Source: Roseateles chitinivorans
GTDB lineage: Bacteria > Pseudomonadota > Gammaproteobacteria > Burkholderiales > Burkholderiaceae_C
Assembly: GCF_002761755.1 (NCBI RefSeq)
Contig: NZ_PEOG01000035.1
Coordinates: forward strand, 1 to 56,594
Reading direction: 5' to 3'
Length of the DNA: 56,594 bases
Shown: piece after piece, positions 43,536-52,948 of the stretch
Layout: the number at the start of each line of letters is the position of its first letter
Numbering within the stretch: position 1 is the first letter of the stretch
Notes under the pieces: generated by a model
Databases searched by the model: none
What the model saw: the letters and a program-made list of their open reading frames with translations, nothing else
What the model was told of the DNA's origin: nothing
Translations under genes and position numbers: made by a program

Positions 43536-45614
43536 ATGTCGAACTTGAGTCGCCACCTCGCCTGGGCGGGCGTGGCCATCCTCGGGGCGTTCGCCCTGGC
43601 CACCGTGGCGCTCGCCAACGGAGAAGCGGTGAGCGCCCTGTGGGTCGTCGTCGCCGCGATCTGCGTGTACCTCATCGGCTACCGCTACTACAGCCTTTTC
43701 CTGGCGACCAAGGTGCTGGGCCTGGACCCCACCCGCCAGACGCCGGCCTGGAAGCACAACGACGGCCTGGACTTCGTCCCGACCCACAAGTACGTCCTGT
43801 ACGGCCACCACTTCGCCGCCATCGCCGGCGCCGGTCCGCTGGTCGGTCCGGTGCTCGCGGCGCAGATGGGCTACCTGCCGGGCCTGCTCTGGATCCTGGC
43901 CGGCGTGATCTTCGCCGGCGCGGTGCAGGACTTCATCGTGCTGTTCATCTCCACCCGCCGCGACGGCCGCTCGCTGGGCGACCTCGTCAAGCAGGAGATG
44001 GGCACGGTGCCCGGCGTGATCGCGCTGTTCGGCGCGTTCATGATCATGATCATCATCCTGGCGGTGCTGGCGCTGATCGTGGTGAAGGCACTGGCGCACT
44101 CGCCCTGGGGCACCTTCACCGTCGCGGCGACGATCCCGGTCGCGCTGTTCATGGGCGTGTACCTGCGCTTCATCCGTCCGGGTCGCATCGGCGAGGTGTC
44201 CATCATCGGCTTCGTGCTGCTGATGCTGGCGATCGTCGGCGGCCAGTGGGTGCATGAGAGCCCGACCTGGGCGCCGATGTTCACCTACGACGGCAAGGTG
44301 CTGACGTGGATGCTGATCGGCTACGGCTTCGTGGCCGCCTGCATCCCGGTGTGGCTGCTGCTGGCGCCGCGCGACTACCTGTCCACCTTCCTGAAGATCG
44401 GCACGATCATCGCGCTGGCGATCGGCATCGTGGTCGTCGCTCCGCCGATGCAGATGCCGTCGTTCACCCAGTTCGCGGCCGGCAACGGCCCGGTGTGGTC
44501 CGGCAACCTGTTCCCCTTCCTGTTCATCACGATCGCCTGCGGCGCGGTCTCGGGCTTCCATGCGCTGATCAGCTCGGGCACCACGCCCAAGATGCTGGAC
44601 AACGAGGTCAACGCGCGCTTCATCGGCTACGGCGGCATGCTGGCCGAGTCCTTCGTCGCGGTGATGGCGCTGGTGGCGGCCTCGTGCATCGAGCCGGGCG
44701 TCTACTTCGCGATGAACAGCCCGGCCGCGCTGGTCGGCAGCACGCCGGAGACGGTGGCGGCGACGCTGTCCACCTGGGGCTTCGTGATCACGCCGGACAT
44801 GCTGGTGCAGACCGCCAAGGATGTCGGCGAGAACACCATCCTGGCGCGCGCCGGCGGCGCCCCGACCCTGGCGGTGGGCATGGCGCACATCCTGCACCAG
44901 GTGGTGGGCGGCAAGGCGATGATGGCCTTCTGGTACCACTTCGCCATCCTGTTCGAGGCGCTGTTCATCCTGACCGCCGTCGACGCGGGCACCCGTGCCG
45001 GCCGCTTCATGCTGCAGGACCTGCTGGGCACCTTCGTGCCGGCGCTCAAGCGCACCGAGTCGCTGCCGGCCAACCTGATCGCGACCGGCCTGTGCGTGGC
45101 GGCCTGGGGCTACTTCCTGTACCAGGGCGTGGTCGATCCGCTGGGTGGCATCAACACCTTGTGGCCGCTGTTCGGCATCGCCAACCAGATGCTGGCCGCC
45201 GTAGCGCTGCTGCTGGGCACGGTGGTGCTGTTCAAGATGAAGAAGGACCGCTACGCCTGGACCACGATCGTGCCGGCGGCCTGGCTGCTGGTGTGCACGA
45301 TGACGGCGGGCTGGCAGAAGATCTTCAGCGCCGACCCGAAGGTGGGCTTCCTGGCGCATGCCTCAAAGTACGCCGACTCGCTGGCGGCTGGCAAGGTGCT
45401 GGCGCCGGCCAAGAGCCTGGAGGCGATGGAGCGGGTGATCTTCAATGACCGCCTGGATGCGGCGCTGTGCGGGCTGTTCATGTTCGTCGTGATCAGCGTG
45501 CTGGTGTACAGCGTGAAGGCGGTGCTGAAGGCGCGCGCCGAGCGCAAGCCCACGGTGCACGAGACCCCGTTCGAGCGCATGCCCGAGGGCGTGACGGCGG
45601 GCGGCCATGCTTAA
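43536..45614 (+). CDS. cstA: Carbon starvation protein A / pyruvate transporter
   Basis: This is an inner-membrane protein of 692 residues with about 16-18 hydrophobic segments. Family marks are ICVYLIGYRYYSLFLATKVLGLD, KYVLYGHHFAAIAGAGPLVGPVLAAQMGYLPGLLWILAGVIFAGAVQDF, SGFHALISSGTTPKMLDNE and LTAVDAGTRAGRFMLQDLLG. CstA and BtsT relatives import pyruvate, and CstA was first tied to peptide use in starvation. AAGGAGA precedes ATG 43536. ybdD overlaps its end by eight bases. Confidence 0.95.
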   Translation: MSNLSRHLAWAGVAILGAFALATVALANGEAVSALWVVVAAICVYLIGYRYYSLFLATKVLGLDPTRQTPAWKHNDGLDFVPTHKYVLYGHHFAAIAGAGPLVGPVLAAQMGYLPGLLWILAGVIFAGAVQDFIVLFISTRRDGRSLGDLVKQEMGTVPGVIALFGAFMIMIIILAVLALIVVKALAHSPWGTFTVAATIPVALFMGVYLRFIRPGRIGEVSIIGFVLLMLAIVGGQWVHESPTWAPMFTYDGKVLTWMLIGYGFVAACIPVWLLLAPRDYLSTFLKIGTIIALAIGIVVVAPPMQMPSFTQFAAGNGPVWSGNLFPFLFITIACGAVSGFHALISSGTTPKMLDNEVNARFIGYGGMLAESFVAVMALVAASCIEPGVYFAMNSPAALVGSTPETVAATLSTWGFVITPDMLVQTAKDVGENTILARAGGAPTLAVGMAHILHQVVGGKAMMAFWYHFAILFEALFILTAVDAGTRAGRFMLQDLLGTFVPALKRTESLPANLIATGLCVAAWGYFLYQGVVDPLGGINTLWPLFGIANQMLAAVALLLGTVVLFKMKKDRYAWTTIVPAAWLLVCTMTAGWQKIFSADPKVGFLAHASKYADSLAAGKVLAPAKSLEAMERVIFNDRLDAALCGLFMFVVISVLVYSVKAVLKARAERKPTVHETPFERMPEGVTAGGHA

Positions 45615-45846
45615 GCAGGTGGCCGCGGAGGCAGCGCAGGCGGCGCTGTCTGCTGCGTCGGACCTGCTGCAGGCGGGCCGCTACATGGCCCGTGGTGTGC
45701 GCCAGCAACTGATTGGCGCGGACTACGGCGCGTATCTGGCGCACATGGCCCGCACGCATCCGGACGACGAGCCCCTGAGCTACGAGGCCTTCTTCCTCGA
45801 GCGCCAGGAGGCTCGCTACAACGCCCGCACCGGTCGCTGCTGCTGA
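45607..45846 (+). CDS. ybdD: YbdD/YjiX family protein
   Basis: This 79-residue protein overlaps the cstA stop. It contains the family core MARGVRQQLIGADYGAYLAHMARTHPDDEPLSYEAFFLERQEARYNARTGRCC. The C-terminal R-Y-x-x-R-x-G-R-C-C end is typical. YbdD/YjiX partners CstA or BtsT and is thought to be needed for their activity or stability. The N-terminal helix here is longer and Ala-rich. It is certainly co-transcribed with cstA. Confidence 0.92.
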   Translation: MLKQVAAEAAQAALSAASDLLQAGRYMARGVRQQLIGADYGAYLAHMARTHPDDEPLSYEAFFLERQEARYNARTGRCC

Positions 45847-45864
45847 CCCGCCCACCACCTGAAC

Positions 45865-45886
45865 GAACGGCCCTGCGGGGCCGTTC
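45865..45886 (+). terminator. Hairpin after ybdD
   Basis: A perfect 9-bp GC stem, GAACGGCCC / GGGCCGTTC, lies 19 bases after the ybdD stop. It lacks a T-run, so it may be a weak terminator or a 3'-end protector. Confidence 0.55.
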
Positions 45887-45898
45887 CTCGTGGAGGGG

Positions 45899-46042
45899 GC
45901 GCAAGACTGCCCGAGGCCGGCGGCGGAGCCCGCTTCCAGGACTGACCAGGCGCGTTCTGTCCGAGCGTCGCGAACCGCAGGTGAGCAAAGCGAGTTGAGC
46001 GCCAAAAGCGGGCTCCGCCGCCGGCCTCGGGCAGTCTTGCGC
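45899..46042. repeat. Perfect 37-bp inverted repeat, 144-base palindromic element
   Basis: The arms 45899-45935 and 46006-46042 are exactly complementary over 37 bases, with a 70-base centre that can fold again through GGCGC/GCGCC. The right arm ends 22 bases before the hydroxypyruvate isomerase ATG. Perfect symmetry of this length points to selection, gene conversion or recent arrival. The size resembles REPIN or attC-like elements. The family is not identified. Confidence 0.85.
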
Positions 46043-46064
46043 GGGCTCGGTGACACTACGCCGC

Positions 46065-46883
46065 ATGCTTCGATTCGCTGCCAACCTCGGTTTCCTGTAC
46101 CAGGACGCCCCTTTCCTGGATCGTTTCCAGTCTGCTGCCCGCGACGGCTTTGCTGCCGTGGAGTGTCTCTTCCCGTACGACGTGCCCGCTGCCGAGTTGC
46201 GTGCGCGCGCTGACGAGGCGGGTGTGAAGGTGGTGCTGATCAATGCTCCGCCGGGCGACTGGTCGGCGGGCGAGCGTGGCCTGGCCTCGCTGGCGGGGCG
46301 TGACGACGAGTTCCGCGATTCGATCGAACGAGGCCTGGATTACGCCTGCCATGTGGGTTCGCCGCGGCTGCACGTCCTGGCGGGTGTGTTGCCGGCGGGG
46401 GCATCGCGCGATGCCGCGATCGCGCGTTACGAGGCGGCTCTGTGCTGGGCGGCGGAGCAGGGGGCTCGCGCGGGCGTGACGCTGATGATCGAGCCGATCA
46501 ACCCGTACGACATGCCCGGCTACCTGCTGCAGCGCCAGGAGGAGGCGCATGCGATCGTCGAGCGCATCGGTTCGGCGCATTTGAGGGTCCAGATGGACCT
46601 GTATCACTGTGCGCGTGTCGAGGGGGATGTCGTTGCCCAGGTGAGGCGCTGGCTGCCGACCGGCCGTGTCGCGCATTGCCAGATCGCTGGCGTGCCGGGC
46701 CGGCATGAGCCGGACGAGGGATCGCTGGACTGGCGCAGCGTGCTGGGGGCGATCGACGAGATCTCGGCGGCCACGGGCTGGGAGGGCTGGATCGGCTGCG
46801 AGTACCGGCCGCGTCGGGGCGATGTCGCGTGTGGAACTTCTGACGGTTTGGTCTGGATGCGAGGGTTGACTAGCAAAGATTGA
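46065..46883 (+). CDS. hyi: Hydroxypyruvate isomerase family protein
   Basis: This 272-residue TIM-barrel protein is of the AP-endonuclease/xylose-isomerase-like group. It begins MLRFAANLGFLYQDAPFLDRF, then AVECLFPYDVPAAELRA, INAPPGDWSAGERGLASLAGR, MIEPINPYDMPGYLLQ (metal Glu), VQMDLYHCARVEGD (metal Asp) and IGCEYRPRRGD (metal Glu). That is the Hyi pattern, which converts hydroxypyruvate to tartronate semialdehyde. OtnI-type relatives act on sugar phosphates. No glyoxylate genes are adjacent. No ribosome site is visible before ATG 46065, where the large palindrome ends. A GTG at 46050 is possible. Confidence 0.88.
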   Translation: MLRFAANLGFLYQDAPFLDRFQSAARDGFAAVECLFPYDVPAAELRARADEAGVKVVLINAPPGDWSAGERGLASLAGRDDEFRDSIERGLDYACHVGSPRLHVLAGVLPAGASRDAAIARYEAALCWAAEQGARAGVTLMIEPINPYDMPGYLLQRQEEAHAIVERIGSAHLRVQMDLYHCARVEGDVVAQVRRWLPTGRVAHCQIAGVPGRHEPDEGSLDWRSVLGAIDEISAATGWEGWIGCEYRPRRGDVACGTSDGLVWMRGLTSKD

Positions 46884-46967
46884 CTGCCACCCCCATTCAA
46901 CGAGGTCAGTGTCCGGGTCGCTACCACCGCCACTAGCGATCCCGCTTTAGAGGGTCCCTCAACACGA

Positions 46968-46999
46968 TCGCTGCCTGTCTCCAAGAGCACAGGCAGCGA
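46968..46999 (+). promoter_or_regulatory. 11-bp hairpin covering the protease translation start
   Basis: TCGCTGCCTGT and ACAGGCAGCGA, perfect complements with a 10-base loop, end two bases before the protease ATG. No other Shine-Dalgarno is free, so the ribosome site would lie inside the stem or loop (CAAGAG). This suggests RNA-level control. No known riboswitch fits. Confidence 0.5.
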
Positions 47000-47001
47000 C
47001 G

Positions 47002-48783
47002 ATGAAATACCGGATCAAACGCGTGGCGATCGCGATCGCCACGGCCGTGGCGGCCACCAGCGCCCTCGCCATCGGCATCAATGAACAGCGGTTCGAGGCC
47101 CTCGGTGGTCGGCTTGACGAACCGCTGTCTTCCATGCACCTGGTCCAGGCCAGGCTGGAGCCCGAGAGCCTTCGGCCCCGGTTCCGCAACGTCGGTCAAC
47201 TGGGCTTCCCCGGCACTGACCGCAATTGCACCGCCACCTGGCTGGGCGACGACGAGCAGCATGCCTACGTCATGACCGCCGCGCATTGCGTGGCCAGCGA
47301 TTTCCGAAGCGCTCCCTGGGCCCGGTCGCTGGGCCCGGTGACGCTGAGCAGCCGTCTCCTGTCGAAGCATGAAGGGCGGGGCCTGGCCTTCATCCCGATG
47401 CCGCGACCGCCGCAGGACGGCGGCGCGGCCGAGCAGGATGCCAGCGAGAGCGACAGCGATCTGGCGATCCTGCGGCTGCCGCGCCGGACGGCCCGCCCGC
47501 TGGTGTCGGAAGCGCCACCGCTGCTCGACGACCTCGACGACGACTCGACCGCCAGCGCCCGTCCCGAAGGCGCGCCCACCGAGTTCGTCGGCTATGGCGC
47601 CTGGCATGTCGGCACCCGGTCGATCGACCGCGCAGGGCGCCTCTGGGCGCGATCGCCCGGCCGTGCGACCGGCCGCGCGCGGCAGCGGTTCACCGTCGAC
47701 TATCAACCGACCGGCCAGACCGATCGCTGGTTCTCGCTGACCTCCGGCGACAGCGGCGGCGCCTTCTGGCAGGCTCGCTGGGGCTACTGGCATGTCGTCG
47801 CCACGGCGAGCGCCCGCGACAAGCGCTGGCGCGGCTCGGAGGGCCCGCGCACCGCGGCGCTCGTCCAATGGGTGAAGGGCGTGTTTCCCGGCGCGCGGAC
47901 CCTCGGTGATCGCCTCAGCGTCCTGGCGGGCGTCCCGTTCGTCTCCCGCGATCACGCGGAAGACGTCTCGAGCGGCTCGGTGGTCTATCTCGTGCCGGCG
48001 CAGGCCGGCGGCACCGGACCTGCCGAGCCCACCGCCTCCGGCGCTTCGGGCTACAGCGTCATCCAGGCGGTCGTCGAGGACGAGCTGACGCGGCACCGGG
48101 TCGAGATCCGTCTGCGCGGCCAGCGCGAGACCGGTTGCGGCTGGGCCTCGCGGATGGAGGACGACACCACGTGCGGCGAGCGGCGGAGCGCCCGACTGAC
48201 GGTGTCCTTCCATGCGGAGGACAACCCCGGCCTGATGCGGGGGAGCTATGTCGGCCAGATCGAGATCGAGGCGGTCGGCACGCGCGACGGGCGTTATCGC
48301 GAACGCTTCCCGCTGCGGCTGCGGATCGGGCATCTGGTCGCGGGCACCGTCACGGCGGCCCGTGGGTATGAGACGCCGGACCTCGCGGCGCTCCTGGCCC
48401 CGCAGGACGGCTCGCCGGTGCGTGTCGCGCTGGCGGTGCAGCCGCGCGCGCGCGGCGACGGCGCGGTCACCGGCGGCGTGTCCTCCTTCAGCCGTGTCGT
48501 CGCGACGGTGAGGGATGTGCTGGAGAGTCGGGATCGGACCGTCGTCCTGCGCGCGTTCCGGCGGCCGGCGGGTTCCACGGCCTGCGCGCCGATGCCGTTG
48601 GCGGCGACGGTCGATTGCGAAGGGCGCCGGCTGCCGGGCGTGAGCCTGCAGTTCGTCGAGGGCGACAACCCCGGCCTGCCCGCGGGCCTCTATCGCGGGC
48701 GGGTGTTCCTCGAGGCGCGCGGCGGACCCGGCGGCGCACGTCGGGAGCTGATCGGCGTGGACTTGAACATCGACACGTTCTGA
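47002..48783 (+). CDS. Secreted trypsin-like serine protease with duplicated C-terminal domain
   Basis: The product is 593 residues. It begins with a Sec signal peptide (KYRIKRVAIAIATAVAATSALA). The catalytic triad is TAAHC (His95), SDSDLAILRL (Asp153) and SGDSGG (Ser251), an S1 chymotrypsin fold. Two repeats follow, at about 350-460 and 465-593. Each has a cysteine pair and a strand-rich core ending in DNPGL-x-x-G-x-Y-x-G-x-I/V (SFHAEDNPGLMRGSYVGQ, then QFVEGDNPGLPAGLYRG). The repeats look like beta-sandwich substrate- or surface-binding modules. Export to the medium, perhaps by type II secretion, is inference. Confidence 0.87.
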   Translation: MKYRIKRVAIAIATAVAATSALAIGINEQRFEALGGRLDEPLSSMHLVQARLEPESLRPRFRNVGQLGFPGTDRNCTATWLGDDEQHAYVMTAAHCVASDFRSAPWARSLGPVTLSSRLLSKHEGRGLAFIPMPRPPQDGGAAEQDASESDSDLAILRLPRRTARPLVSEAPPLLDDLDDDSTASARPEGAPTEFVGYGAWHVGTRSIDRAGRLWARSPGRATGRARQRFTVDYQPTGQTDRWFSLTSGDSGGAFWQARWGYWHVVATASARDKRWRGSEGPRTAALVQWVKGVFPGARTLGDRLSVLAGVPFVSRDHAEDVSSGSVVYLVPAQAGGTGPAEPTASGASGYSVIQAVVEDELTRHRVEIRLRGQRETGCGWASRMEDDTTCGERRSARLTVSFHAEDNPGLMRGSYVGQIEIEAVGTRDGRYRERFPLRLRIGHLVAGTVTAARGYETPDLAALLAPQDGSPVRVALAVQPRARGDGAVTGGVSSFSRVVATVRDVLESRDRTVVLRAFRRPAGSTACAPMPLAATVDCEGRRLPGVSLQFVEGDNPGLPAGLYRGRVFLEARGGPGGARRELIGVDLNIDTF

Positions 48784-48862
48784 TCCCGCGCCGGTCCTGC
48801 GCCGATCCTGCAAGATCACGCGAGATCACCCGCGCCGCTCGCACCCTCACACGTCCATGAGA

Positions 48863-48894
48863 AAGGCCGCCGGCCCGGAGGGCGCGGCGGCCTT
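48863..48894. terminator. Bidirectional hairpin, protease / ileS
   Basis: The stem AAGGCCGCC / GGCGGCCTT (48863-48871 with 48886-48894) has a 14-base loop. On the minus strand it runs into TTTCTC after the ileS stop. It likely ends both converging transcripts. Confidence 0.65.
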
Positions 48895-48913
48895 GTCGTC
48901 GATGCGCCGGGGC

Positions 48914-51772
48914 TCAGGCCACCATGCGGGTCTCGCCGTCGCCGTAGAGGTTGCTCTCGCAGCGGCCGCAGATCGTCGGATGCTCGGGATTGATGCCGAC
49001 GTCCGCGCGGTAGTGCCAGCAGCGCTCGCACTTCTGGTGCGTCGACGGCGTCACCGAGATGCTCAGTTCATCGGCCAGCACCGCGTTCGCGGCCGAGGTG
49101 ATCAGCACGAACTTCAGGTCGTCGCCCAGGCTGCTCAGCAGCGCCAGGTCCTCGCCGTTCACGCCCAGCGCGATTTCCGCCTGCAACGACGAGCCGATCG
49201 CGCCGGTCGTGCGCACCGCCTCGATCGCCTTGTTCACCGCATCCCGGATCTCGTGGATGCGGTTCCACTTGTCGATCAGGCCGTCGTCGTGCGCGACGCC
49301 GAAGGACCAGAAGGTCTCGGTGAAGATCGTGTCGCCGGCCTGCTTGCCGGCGAAGACCTTCCAGGCCTCCTCGGCGGTGAAGCTCAGGAACGGCGCCATC
49401 CAGCGCAGCATCGCGTGGGTGATGTGCCACAGCGCGGTCTGGGCCGAGCGCCGCGCGGCCGACTTCGGCGCGCTCGTGTACAGGCGGTCCTTCAGCACGT
49501 CCAGGTAGAAGGCGCCCAGGTCTTCCGAGCAGTACACCTGCAGCTTGGCCACGACCGGGTGGAACTCGTAGCGCTGGTAATGCGCCAGGATCTCCTCCTG
49601 GAACTGCGCGGCGCGCGCCAGCGCATAGCGGTCGGCCTCGAGCAGCTGGTCCATCGGCACCGCGTCCCGGGTCGGGTCGAAGTCCGAGGTGTTGGCCAGC
49701 AGGAAGCGCAGCGTATTTCGGATGCGGCGGTAGCCGTCGACGACGCGATCCAGGATCTTCTTGTCGCCGGCGATGTCGCCCGAGTAATCCGACGCCGCCA
49801 CCCACAGCCGGATGATCTCCGCGCCCAGCGACTTGCTGGTCTCCTGCGGATCGACGCCGTTGCCCAGCGACTTGCTCATCTTGCGGCCCTGGCTGTCCAC
49901 GGTGAAGCCATGGGTCAGCAGGCCCTTGTAGGGCGCGCGACCGTTGAGCGCGCAGGAGATCAGCAGCGACGAGTGGAACCAGCCGCGGTGCTGGTCATGG
50001 CCTTCCAGATACAGGTCGGCCTCGGGGCCGGTGTCGTGCGCCGCGCCGGCATGGGAGCCCTTGAGCACATGCTGGAAGGTCGAGCCGGAATCGAACCACA
50101 CGTCCAGGATGTCCTGGCCCTTCGAGTACTGCTCGGCTTCTGCGCCCAGCCACTCGGCCGGATCCAGCTTGGACCAGGCCTCGATGCCGCCGGCTTCGAC
50201 CAGCTGAGCGGCACGCTCGATGAACTCGAGCGTCTTCGGATGCGGCTGGCCGCTGTCCTTGTGCAGGAAGATCGGCAGCGGCACGCCCCAGCTGCGCTGG
50301 CGCGAGATGCACCAGTCGGGCCGGCCGGCGATCATGTCGTGCAGGCGGGAGCGGCCGTTCTCCGGATAGAAGCTGGTCTGCTCGATCGCGTCCAGCGCCA
50401 GCTGGCGCAGCGTCTTCTCGGCCTTGTCGACGGTGAACACGCCGTCGCCCTCATCCATGCGCACGAACCACTGCGCCGCGGCGCGATAGATCACCGGGCT
50501 CTTGTGGCGCCAGCAGTGCGGATAGCTGTGGCTGATCTTGCTCTGCGCCATCAGGCGTCCGGCATCGGCGAGCGCCTGCGCGATCACCGGGTTGGCCTTC
50601 CAGATGTGCTGGCCGCCGAACAGCGGCAGCTCGGCTTCATAGACGCCGTTGCCCTGCACCGGGTTCTTGATGTCCTTGAACGCCATCCCGTGCGCCATGC
50701 ACGAGTTGAAGTCGTCCACGCCGTAGGCCGGCGCCGAGTGGACCACGCCGGTGCCGTCGTCGGCGGTGGCGTAGTCGGCCAGGTACACGGGGCTCTCGCG
50801 GTCGAAACCCGGATGCACATGCGCCAGCGGATGCTTGAACTTCAGCAGCTCCAGGTTGCGACCGGCGGCGGTCGCAACGACGCGTCCCTCGATCCCCCAG
50901 CGGGCCAGGCACTTCTCGACCAGCGCCTCGGCGACGACGAAGTAGCCGCGCTCGGTGTCGACCAGCGCATACGGCAGCTCCGGATTCAGGTTGAGCGCCT
51001 GGTTGGCCGGGATGGTCCACGGGGTCGTGGTCCAGATGACGGTGAAGGCGTCCTTGTCCAGCTTGGGCAGGCCGAAGGCGGCGGCCAGCTTATCGGGCTC
51101 GGCGCTCAGGAAGGCGACGTCGACGGCGGGGGACTGCTTGTCGGCGTACTCGATCTCGAACTCGGCCAGCGACGAGCCGCAGTCGAAGCACCAGTACACC
51201 GGCTTCAGGCCGCGGTAGACGAAGCCGCGCTCGAACAGGCGCTTGAGGACGCGGATCTCGCCGGCCTCGTTCTTGAAGTCCATCGTGCGATAGGGGCGGT
51301 CCCAGTCGCCCAGCACGCCCAGGCGCTTGAAGTCGGCGCGCTGCTGGTCGATCTGCTCGCCGGCGTAGGCGCGGCTCCTGGCCTGCACCTCGTCGCGCGG
51401 CAGGCCGCGGCCGAAGGTCTTCTCGATCTGGTTCTCGATCGGCAGGCCGTGGCAGTCCCAGCCCGGGATGTAGGCGGCGTCGAAGCCCTCGAGCTGGCGC
51501 GCCTTGACGATCATGTCCTTGAGGATCTTGTTGACCGCGTGGCCCATGTGGATCTGGCCGTTGGCGTAGGGCGGGCCGTCGTGCAGCACGAACTTGGGCT
51601 TGCCCTGGCGCGCCACGCGCAGGCGCTGATAGATGCCCTGGTCTTCCCATTCCTTGACCCAGCCCGGCTCGCGCTTGGGCAGGTCGCCGCGCATCGGGAA
51701 CGCGGTGTCGGGCAGGTTGAGCGTCGAGCGGTAATCAGGCTTGGACGTGTCGGGCTTGGACGTGTCGGTCAT
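48914..51772 (-). CDS. ileS: Isoleucyl-tRNA synthetase
   Basis: This class I synthetase of 952 residues charges tRNA-Ile. The HIGH box is [13 protein letters not shown]. The KMSKS box is [10 protein letters not shown]. The large editing (CP1) domain runs through [15 protein letters not shown] and [11 protein letters not shown]. The C-terminal zinc ribbon reads [30 protein letters not shown]. All key parts are present. The N-terminus carries a short [11 protein letters not shown] repeat. ribF is 120 bases upstream on the same strand. lspA, the usual downstream neighbour, is 7.8 kb away. Confidence 0.97.
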   Translation of the reverse strand: MTDTSKPDTSKPDYRSTLNLPDTAFPMRGDLPKREPGWVKEWEDQGIYQRLRVARQGKPKFVLHDGPPYANGQIHMGHAVNKILKDMIVKARQLEGFDAAYIPGWDCHGLPIENQIEKTFGRGLPRDEVQARSRAYAGEQIDQQRADFKRLGVLGDWDRPYRTMDFKNEAGEIRVLKRLFERGFVYRGLKPVYWCFDCGSSLAEFEIEYADKQSPAVDVAFLSAEPDKLAAAFGLPKLDKDAFTVIWTTTPWTIPANQALNLNPELPYALVDTERGYFVVAEALVEKCLARWGIEGRVVATAAGRNLELLKFKHPLAHVHPGFDRESPVYLADYATADDGTGVVHSAPAYGVDDFNSCMAHGMAFKDIKNPVQGNGVYEAELPLFGGQHIWKANPVIAQALADAGRLMAQSKISHSYPHCWRHKSPVIYRAAAQWFVRMDEGDGVFTVDKAEKTLRQLALDAIEQTSFYPENGRSRLHDMIAGRPDWCISRQRSWGVPLPIFLHKDSGQPHPKTLEFIERAAQLVEAGGIEAWSKLDPAEWLGAEAEQYSKGQDILDVWFDSGSTFQHVLKGSHAGAAHDTGPEADLYLEGHDQHRGWFHSSLLISCALNGRAPYKGLLTHGFTVDSQGRKMSKSLGNGVDPQETSKSLGAEIIRLWVAASDYSGDIAGDKKILDRVVDGYRRIRNTLRFLLANTSDFDPTRDAVPMDQLLEADRYALARAAQFQEEILAHYQRYEFHPVVAKLQVYCSEDLGAFYLDVLKDRLYTSAPKSAARRSAQTALWHITHAMLRWMAPFLSFTAEEAWKVFAGKQAGDTIFTETFWSFGVAHDDGLIDKWNRIHEIRDAVNKAIEAVRTTGAIGSSLQAEIALGVNGEDLALLSSLGDDLKFVLITSAANAVLADELSISVTPSTHQKCERCWHYRADVGINPEHPTICGRCESNLYGDGETRMVA

Positions 51773-51892
51773 GGCAGCGGCAATCGAAGAGGGCGGCCCC
51801 AGGCATCGTGGGGCAGCGAGGAACGAGGAGGAGGGCGCGGGGGCGTGGGACGCCGCGCGCCGGCTGAACGCGGGGGGAGGGCGGTCAGCCCG

Positions 51893-52948
51893 TCAAATTC
51901 GGTCGCGGGTGGTCTGGCGGCGGACGGCGGCATGGGGGCCCGCCTGTTGCGCGAAGAACTCGCGCGCCTGACGGACGTCCTCATGGATCGCGGCCGTCAA
52001 CGAATCAAGCCCGTCGAAACGGGCTTCATCGCGCAGTTTTTGGAGGAGTTCCACGCGCACGAGTTTACCGTAGGCCTCCGCGGCCCCCAGGCGGGCGGCC
52101 AGTTTCGCCGGCCAGTCCAGCGCGTGGACTTCCAGCAGCACCCGCCCGGCATCCTCCACCGTGGGGCGCACGCCCAGCGAGGCGACGCCGTCCAGCGTCA
52201 TGCCCTCGTCGCCGTCGATGCCATGCACCCGCACCGCGAAGATGCCGTGCGCGGCCGGCTTGTCGTGGTCGAAGCGCAGGTTCAGCGTGCGGAAGCCGTC
52301 GCCGCGGCCCGGCGCGGTCTCGGCCAGTTGGCGACCCAGCTTCTGGCCATGGATCACATGGCCGGAGATCGCATACGGCCGGCCCAGCAGCCGCGCCGCG
52401 CCGTCCATGTCGCCGGCGGCCAGCGCCTCGCGCACGGCCGAGCTCGACACCCGCAGACCGTGCACCTCGTAGCTCATCATCCGGGCGACGTCGAAGCCCA
52501 GTCGCTGCCCCGCGGCGTCCAGGGTCGCGTAGTCGCCCTGGCGCTTGGCGCCGAAGCGGAAATCGTCGCCGACGAGCACGTACTTCGCGCCCAGGCCGTT
52601 GATCAGCACCTGCTGGATGAAGTCCTGCGCCGGCAGCGAGGCCAGCGCCTCGTCGAAGCGCAGCACCACCACCTGGTCCACGCCGCAGCGCTCGAGTTCC
52701 TGCAGCTTGTCGCGCAGCGTGGCGATGCGCGCCGGCGCCAGTTCGGGCTTGCCGAGTTTCCTGGCGAAGAAGTCGCGTGGATGCGGCTCGAAGGTCAGCA
52801 CGCAAGTCGGCAGGCCGCGGTGGCGGGCCTCGGACAGCAGCAGCGCCAGCATGGCCTGATGGCCGCGGTGGACACCGTCGAAGTTGCCGATCGTCAGCGC
52901 GCTGTGCGCCGCGACGCCGGGATGGTGGAAGCCTCGGAAGACGTGCAT
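51893..52948 (-). CDS. ribF: Bifunctional riboflavin kinase / FAD synthetase
   Basis: This 351-residue enzyme converts riboflavin to FMN and then FAD. The N-terminal FAD synthetase has ALTIGNFDGVHRGHQAML (nucleotidyl-transfer HxGH-like site) and VGDDFRFGAKRQGDY, followed by SSSAVREALAAGDMDGAARLLGRPYAISGHVIHGQ. The C-terminal riboflavin kinase barrel includes GFRTLNLRF, GIFAVRV and GVASLGVRPTV. The start overlaps the 3' end of an upstream kinase gene by 55 bases, so the two may be co-transcribed. ribF-ileS is a conserved pair. Confidence 0.95.
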   Translation of the reverse strand: MHVFRGFHHPGVAAHSALTIGNFDGVHRGHQAMLALLLSEARHRGLPTCVLTFEPHPRDFFARKLGKPELAPARIATLRDKLQELERCGVDQVVVLRFDEALASLPAQDFIQQVLINGLGAKYVLVGDDFRFGAKRQGDYATLDAAGQRLGFDVARMMSYEVHGLRVSSSAVREALAAGDMDGAARLLGRPYAISGHVIHGQKLGRQLAETAPGRGDGFRTLNLRFDHDKPAAHGIFAVRVHGIDGDEGMTLDGVASLGVRPTVEDAGRVLLEVHALDWPAKLAARLGAAEAYGKLVRVELLQKLRDEARFDGLDSLTAAIHEDVRQAREFFAQQAGPHAAVRRQTTRDRI

